Shown piece by piece: positions 58,310 through 64,000 of a DNA stretch of 64,000 nucleotides. This DNA comes from Ephydatia muelleri. Taxonomy: Eukaryota > Porifera > Demospongiae > Spongillida > Spongillidae. Under the pieces are notes generated by a model. The model searched no databases. It was not told where the DNA came from and worked only from the letters and a program-made list of their open reading frames with translations. Numbering within the stretch: position 1 is the stretch's first letter; every line of letters starts with the position of its first letter. The DNA lies in assembly GCA_013339895.1 (NCBI GenBank), contig JABACO010000058.1, positions 132,741-196,740 of the forward strand, in the 5' to 3' direction. A program made the position numbers and the translations under genes.

Positions 58310-58990
58310 TGAAATGGCGTCGAAGAGGACGTCTTTTGTCACTGTGAGTCAGACAAGTCCGAAAGTGATATTTTAGAACCACACAATCAGCTTTCATGTT
58401 TTGATCAGCGCTAGCGTACATTTTGAATCTGCGACGTGGCCCGAGTCATTTGTGTGCTGTACCACTCTTGTGTTTAAGAAGCGTAAGTTGAGCACTAAAG
58501 ATGCTACAAAAAAGCCTTTGGTTTTACTAAGTGAAGCTAGCGACCAGCGTTTTTCGCTCCCATGACTAGCCATGAAGAGGCAGTGGAAAAGATGTTGACG
58601 TACCTTTGTCAACGAAGGATGTAGGAGGGGCTGCTTTCTACAGCTAGCTCACAGTGATCCATTCGTATACCTTGGGATTTGACACTGCAGATAATGTAAA
58701 CTTTAACAGTTGCATGAAGTTGCTGTCGGATTCATCACCATTTCCTGTAATTGCGCACGACTGCTAAGCCCAAAACCTATGATGGTTGGCAATAAAGTTA
58801 GGCAAGCACTGACGATTTTTCTTCTACATGAAATTCAAAACGTCATTCTTTTTAAAATACTATCTGTATGCATGTCACTAACAGTCTTACGAGATGTGAT
58901 GTCCTCATGCCTTCATAAATTCAATTATGGTTGATGAAACAACAGACGCATTAGGCTACTCCGGCTATCACCTCAGATTCAATAGACTCA
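58310..58990 (+). pseudogene. possible hAT transposase remnant
   Basis: Disjointed plus-strand frames: ATG at 58314 (MASKRTSFVTVSQTSPKV), a basic segment (FKKRKLSTKDATKKPLVLLS) near 58475-58545, and IMVDETTDALGYSG at about 58924-58966. The last resembles the MxDE(T/S)TD motif of hAT transposases. Several stops and frame changes separate them. Weak call. Confidence 0.3.
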
Positions 58991-59539
58991 GTTATTAAGG
59001 ATACTTCGACTAGATTGAACTTAGGTCCACCTATCTAATGGCACACTAGCGAGGGGTAGAAGATGAGGACAAGAGGGAGGGGTCAATATAAGAGAGACCA
59101 GACAGGTAAATTGGCTACCAGTTGCAACTATTCAAAAAAAGCAATTGCTTCTACCAATGTGTGAGATGGCATATTTATTTGCTGTACAGTGTAGTGTATC
59201 GATTTCTGTCCAAATGTTCTGCTATAGTCTGGAATACGAAAGTGTTACTGACCTTGCCTGTTTCGGCTACATCCATAACAAGCTTAAAGCTGCACCTTAC
59301 TGAGACTAGAGTATAGTATTGACAGAGATACTCTATCTGTTTTAAGACAAGCCCAGCTTTGATGTGGCTAGTACAGCTGTTTTGGACTAGGACCCAGAGT
59401 AAACCATGGTGGCAAGCTTCACATTTGAATATGCTGATCCATGCCACCCTGAAAGATTTTATATAGAAACATACTGACATGCAATATGTTGGAATTGCCT
59501 ATGCTTTCACTTTTTGGTAGGCCACTCCAATAACATGCT

Positions 59540-62500
59540 GTTAAGGTAGTAATACAAGTGTTTTATCTTTTGTGGTGAAAGGGTATACGTTACATTTAGC
59601 TCATTTCAGAATGTCAATCACTAACTTGTAAAGTGTATATTGATCGCATTCAGAATAATTGACTATGTTCTGATGCATTTCATGTAGCCTCAATTGTAGT
59701 GAAACACTAATAAAACTATAGCGTTATAATGGTTTTGCTTTACTTTCGTGTTTCAGACAGAAGGGACTTCATTCATTCTTTTCCACAGGCCTATTGCAAG
59801 GCCGAGTACAGCACCAAGAGTCCCTCCAATAGCCCCACCAGCTAATGCTCCAACCTTTCTGCATGCCTGAGGTCCAGCCAATGCTAATGCTGGAACAAAC
59901 ATGGCTGCTACACTTAACACAACAGTGCCAATTGCAGCGCCACCTGTTGCTCCTATGTTGGCAAATTTCATTGTAATTTCTGCAAGTGATTCACTAGTGA
60001 GTCAACGAAGACCCGCGACTGCTCCTCATTGAGTTGAATTCTGCGACGACGCCTTGGACCTGCAAGTATTTGACCGTCTGGTAAAGCCTGGCTTGGATTC
60101 AAAATGGTATTCTGGCTGTCATCCGTGCTTGGCATTGATGCTACCTCTAGCTGTGATGTGGGTATGAGCATATCCAGACTTGGAGCTACTGTTTGGCAGT
60201 TGGATGAAGAACTCTTTGATCTATAATCCCTAGCACAGACTGCTGCAGTAGGTGCTAGGTAAAAAGGTGGTCCTCTATTTAAAGCAGAAGTATTAGGCAC
60301 TTGCCTCCAGAGCTGGTTTACAGTTGGATAAAGTGTTAGATACATTCACCATTAGAGTTGGCCTTGCATTTACATCACCTGCGTTGGACCGTTGCGTAAT
60401 AGCTGGGGTTAATGTGTTGGATGATCCACAGCTTCTAGGGGATGTATTCACGGATTGTGCAGGTATCTCCTGCATTTGCAACAGCTTGTACTAGGCTCTT
60501 TTCCAACAACAAACTTGCATGATGAAGAAGACATGGTAGATCCTTGGTCTCTAGCCCTAGAGGGTGTTTTCGTGATTGGTGTGGATGTGTGGGTTGACCT
60601 TGCATTTATTAAGAAGTATTAGACACTTCTGCAACAACTGGCTTGCACTTGGATTTAGAACCGGTTGGTCCACAACCTCCAGCAATTTCATCTGTCGTTG
60701 CCCTTGATGTCTGAACTGAATGAGAAGCTCTATGGCTAGTCTGCGGCACCGCAGCTGTATTGCAGGTGAGAGTGGAGCTGTTTCCTATGTGACTTCTAGC
60801 ATCCGTTTCCAGCACTACTGTAGCTGGTAAAGTTGAATGGCTGTATCCAACATCTACTGCTGGCATTGGTGCCCCAACAGGCATGTTTGTGCATTTGAAT
60901 TGCCCCACACTTGATCTTTAGAAGCCTTATATGATGATGATGAAGATACTTTGGTTGAACCACTAGTTCCAACAGGTGTATTGGGCTCCAACCCTAACGC
61001 TCTCTGTTCCTAGTATGTCTGCGGTAATTACCAACTTTGCAGTTGCTGGAAGCTATTGGTGTGGCATTAGTTGAACTGGTGGCATTTGAAGCAGCTGGAC
61101 TAGGATCTGATGCTATACCCTGTTTGCATGTGGCCATAAAAACCAGTGTTGTGCCATTTCTATCAGCTGCCCCTGGTAATAATGAGTGTGATGGAATTGT
61201 ACTAGGGTTAGGTTCTGGCCTTTCAGTCTGCTTGCGCCTCGATCGTCTGTGATTTCTACGAGCTGTGCGCCTGCCTTGGGTTACTGGTTGTGGTGGCCTG
61301 ATGAGGTGAACTAGTGGTATTTTCCAAAGCTGTGTTAGGGTCTCGTGATACACCTTCTCACAGATAGATGTAGAGCTCAATGTGTTGCAATTTCTAAAAG
61401 CTGTGCATGGCATTGCTGTGGAGGCAGGGATTTGAACATATATTTTTTACTGCAATGACTGGCAGGTGGGCAGAAGAATCGGGGTTGTCTCAGTCAAGCC
61501 ATCAACACAGGCTGTACATGTAGTGCCATTGATTGATAAGCCAATAATATCCAAATCACTTTGTATGTCAGTTCCTTCTGGGTGGGCAGAGGAAGAAGTA
61601 CTTGCCACCTCCAGCAACTGTTCAATACTTGACCTAATGCTTTCCGTGCCCACATTTGGTGATATCGCAACACTCAAATCACTGGCCTGCATAAATGCTA
61701 GTCGTGATATGCCAGGTGGCAATCTCTTCAAACATTGCACCCAAAGCTCACTTAAATAATCAATGTGTTTTTTCCCAGGGGCTACGAATATTAGTTCACG
61801 ATGTTTCGCTTCCTCTTCAAAGTCCCCTGCCGCTACCACCGGAATATTGTCAACGCTGGAGTATTCTGAAGGGGACAGCAGTTGTTTCAGTGTTCTTTAA
61901 ATGGCTCAGCTATGTCAAGGAATGCTCTTTCGCATCTCTTGTCCCATTCAGCCTTGTCATTCGGATCTTCATATGACTTTGATAACTGATATTGATTGGC
62001 TTTGGTGAGTACCAGAATAGCCTTGGACCAAAATTCCATTCCAAATTTTTTTGTAATTAGCTCAATAGCATTTTGGTCCGATGGTAGCCATCTTGTTGTC
62101 GTCATCTCAAAACAATACAACGTCAAATGAGCTTGATCGAAAACCTCCCTGATCTTTTCCAGGTAGCTCTCGTCTTTACCGTGACCATCTTGAAGGCCAG
62201 GCGAATCGTACACCGTGACAGTAACGCCTTCAACGTCCCCACTGGCGCTCGTTATGCCCGCTGTAACCGCGCTAAGTGAGCTGAATGGGCCCGGTTGCGA
62301 TTGCGATCGGCATCCGGGACCACCGGTCTTAACCGCGTCTTTGCCGAGGATGGAATTCACTAGAGTTGACTTTCCTACTCCCGTCTTGCCACATACCAGA
62401 ATGCACAATTCAGCCATGTATCACCATACTGATGCCATCATAAGCACTACATGTACTTCGAAACATCGGATCCGGAAATTGTGAATTTGTAATGACGTAC

Positions 62501-64000
62501 GTACAACCGTCAGCTCCACCCTCTTCTGGCTGACTCGCAGGGCCGGAGGGCTGAGATGATATATGACCATACATGTATATGGTGAAAACTGATAGTGAAT
62601 ATCATCTCAGCCCCCCTTTGTCTACGGCATGCTGAGATATGTCTATGTGAGGCTCGAGGTCGTTACGTCATAGCATCGACCAGGTAACCTGTTTGTTGAA
62701 GCCAGGCCATATTGAACTGTCCTGCTTCAAATGTTTACGATCTGTGTAAACTGTTGCATGCATGGTGGTACGAGACTACTAATAAATGAACGATCCTCCT
62801 GTCATATACGCTGTGAATTACTTACCAATATCATTTTACAGAAAACCTAATTGTTTTACTAAGACACTTGCGGCTTAACCGACTATACGCGGAATTGTAA
62901 TATTTTTATCATTTGTCATGCATGGTATCAGAATACGTTCGTACTGTATATACCGCATGCATGGCGTGGAATATTTCATAGAGAATTAAGCCTGCTTTTT
63001 GAGATCTTGTGAAGATTCGTTTTGCGACGTACGCGTGAACACTTATGAGCCAGAAATAATCATTAGTATTGTCTCTAATTGAGCTAGCTAGCTTGAGCTA
63101 CATGTATACATGTATAGCTGGTAGCGCGTAGCTGTATACGCATGGCGTTGTATGGGGGGTGCATACATGGTTGTACGCTGAGTGTACTTAGGAATGTGTT
63201 GGTAGCAACGGCTGTAAGCTGAGTGTAGATGTGTTGATAGTGCGCTGAGTGTGCAGTGTTTACGCTGCAGGTTTCATGCGCTGTGTTCCTCTCTTACACG
63301 AAGGTAGTAATATATTATTATACCCTAATCACTCGTTTACGGCCGTCTATACACAATAACCACTGGCAATGTCGTGCTATACACAGCCAGGATGCGAACG
63401 CAACATTGCGTTTTCCGCGTATAATCGGCTAAACCCTCCATTATATTGACGCGTGATCTGGAATCACGTGGGCATCTGTAACTAGAGGGATTGGAAACGA
63501 GCCCAATTAACATGGACGTTGCTACACTGTACGTGTATTATACACATGAGTTCGAATTCCCTCTCGAGCTCAGTAAGATTATTATTTCTCCACGCATAGA
63601 ATGAAGTAGTCAGAAGTACTACACACAATCATCTTTCTAAATAGCCTTGTACTGCTGTAGTTCTTTATCTCTGGTTTTGTCTTGTCATACTTGTCAGCAC
63701 ACGAGTGTGGAAACAAATTGAAACAATATGGTGTCGAAAGTGGGATATTAAAAATGCATGGAGTGTCTAAAACCAACGATGGAAATTGATTTTTCGGCAA
63801 CGGACGGCGAGCAAAGAAATGTCATCAGCAATCTGTAAATGGAGCTGTTTATTCAGCTAAGCATGGCCGCATGCAGATAATGATCAGTGCAGTGCCATAA
63901 TCAGACATGAATGGATGAACTTGAGCGGTTAATTTGGTTATTACCAACATTCCAGCTATGAATGCAACAGATAGAGGATGGAACAAAGAATGATTGTACT
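59540..64000. repeat. segmental duplication unit containing AIG1-C (partner 42480-46305)
   Basis: High-identity match to the AIG1-B unit on both sides of the gene, with one large difference: about 577 bases at 62872-63448 are present only here, between ACTAAGACACTTGC and ACGCGTGATCTGGAATCACG. Unit start-to-start spacing is about 17.1 kb. Extends past the right edge. Confidence 0.85.
59751..62417 (-). pseudogene. AIG1/GIMAP-type GTPase gene, copy C
   Basis: Same order as A and B, from MAELCILV at 62417 to the glycine-zipper tail ending at 59753 (GALAGGAIGGTLGAVLGLAI). P-loop, DSPG and TKAN are intact, but a one-base deletion near 61890-61895 (GTTTCAG-TGTT where A and B have TTTTCAGCTGTT) truncates the GTPase after 176 residues. 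Further frame changes occur near 61440-61490, 61360, 60990, 60900-60910, 60610 and 60300. At the position where B has TGA, C keeps CGA (61343-61345). The most decayed copy. Confidence 0.8.

Overview
The window looks like repeat-laden animal (metazoan) nuclear DNA, AT-rich overall. Evidence: coding exons with GT...AG introns and split codons that join in phase, a FER/FES-type kinase gene start, AIG1/GIMAP-type GTPases, relics of hAT, P-element, piggyBac and LINE elements, long microsatellites and homopolymer G/C tracts. The mixture of transposon-derived ORFs resembles what is known from demosponge genomes, so a sponge is my best guess, but that is inference. There are no prokaryotic operons, no CRISPR array, and no tRNA or rRNA that I can support.

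Layout. 1-4.4 kb: no intact gene, a decayed hAT/TTF-zinc-finger transposase and a hairpin repeat. 4.4-11.8 kb (minus): eight exons of a FER/FES-family tyrosine kinase, covering a proline-rich N-terminus, the F-BAR domain and following coiled coil; the SH2 and kinase exons would lie beyond the left edge. 12-15.1 kb (plus): hairpins, then two tandem copies of a gene built of 15-residue charged repeats, probably mobile-element derived, running into a GC-rich proline/alanine tract. 15.2-33.1 kb: essentially a transposon graveyard, with foldback elements, an inverted pair of about 1 kb repeats (15.7-16.6 and 31.95-33.2 kb), two hAT-like non-autonomous elements with 8-bp target duplications (one carrying a nested element), an iterated palindrome repeat in two inverted copies, and several minisatellites.

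33-64 kb: three minus-strand copies of one unusual gene (A 33.17-35.74, B 42.54-45.30, C 59.75-62.42 kb). Each has an N-terminal AIG1-type GTPase, a long Ser/Thr-rich linker with internal repeats, and a C-terminal glycine-zipper hydrophobic segment. A is broken by one frameshift, B by two stops and one indel, C by many indels. B and C sit in a segmental duplication of at least 3.8 kb that runs off the right edge. Between A and B lie relics of a P-element/THAP9-like transposase, another transposon ORF, a LINE-type reverse transcriptase in two opposite fragments and a DNA element with a 5-bp target duplication. Between B and C lie a small frameshifted gene, a KIN17-like exon relic and two abutting perfect palindromes (56219-56405).

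The FER-like gene is the only locus with a clear housekeeping/signalling role. The AIG1 cluster is the most interesting gene family: AIG1/GIMAP proteins are membrane-associated GTPases linked to immunity and cell survival in plants, vertebrates and some invertebrates, and the repeat-plus-glycine-zipper tail seen here is not a layout I know by name.
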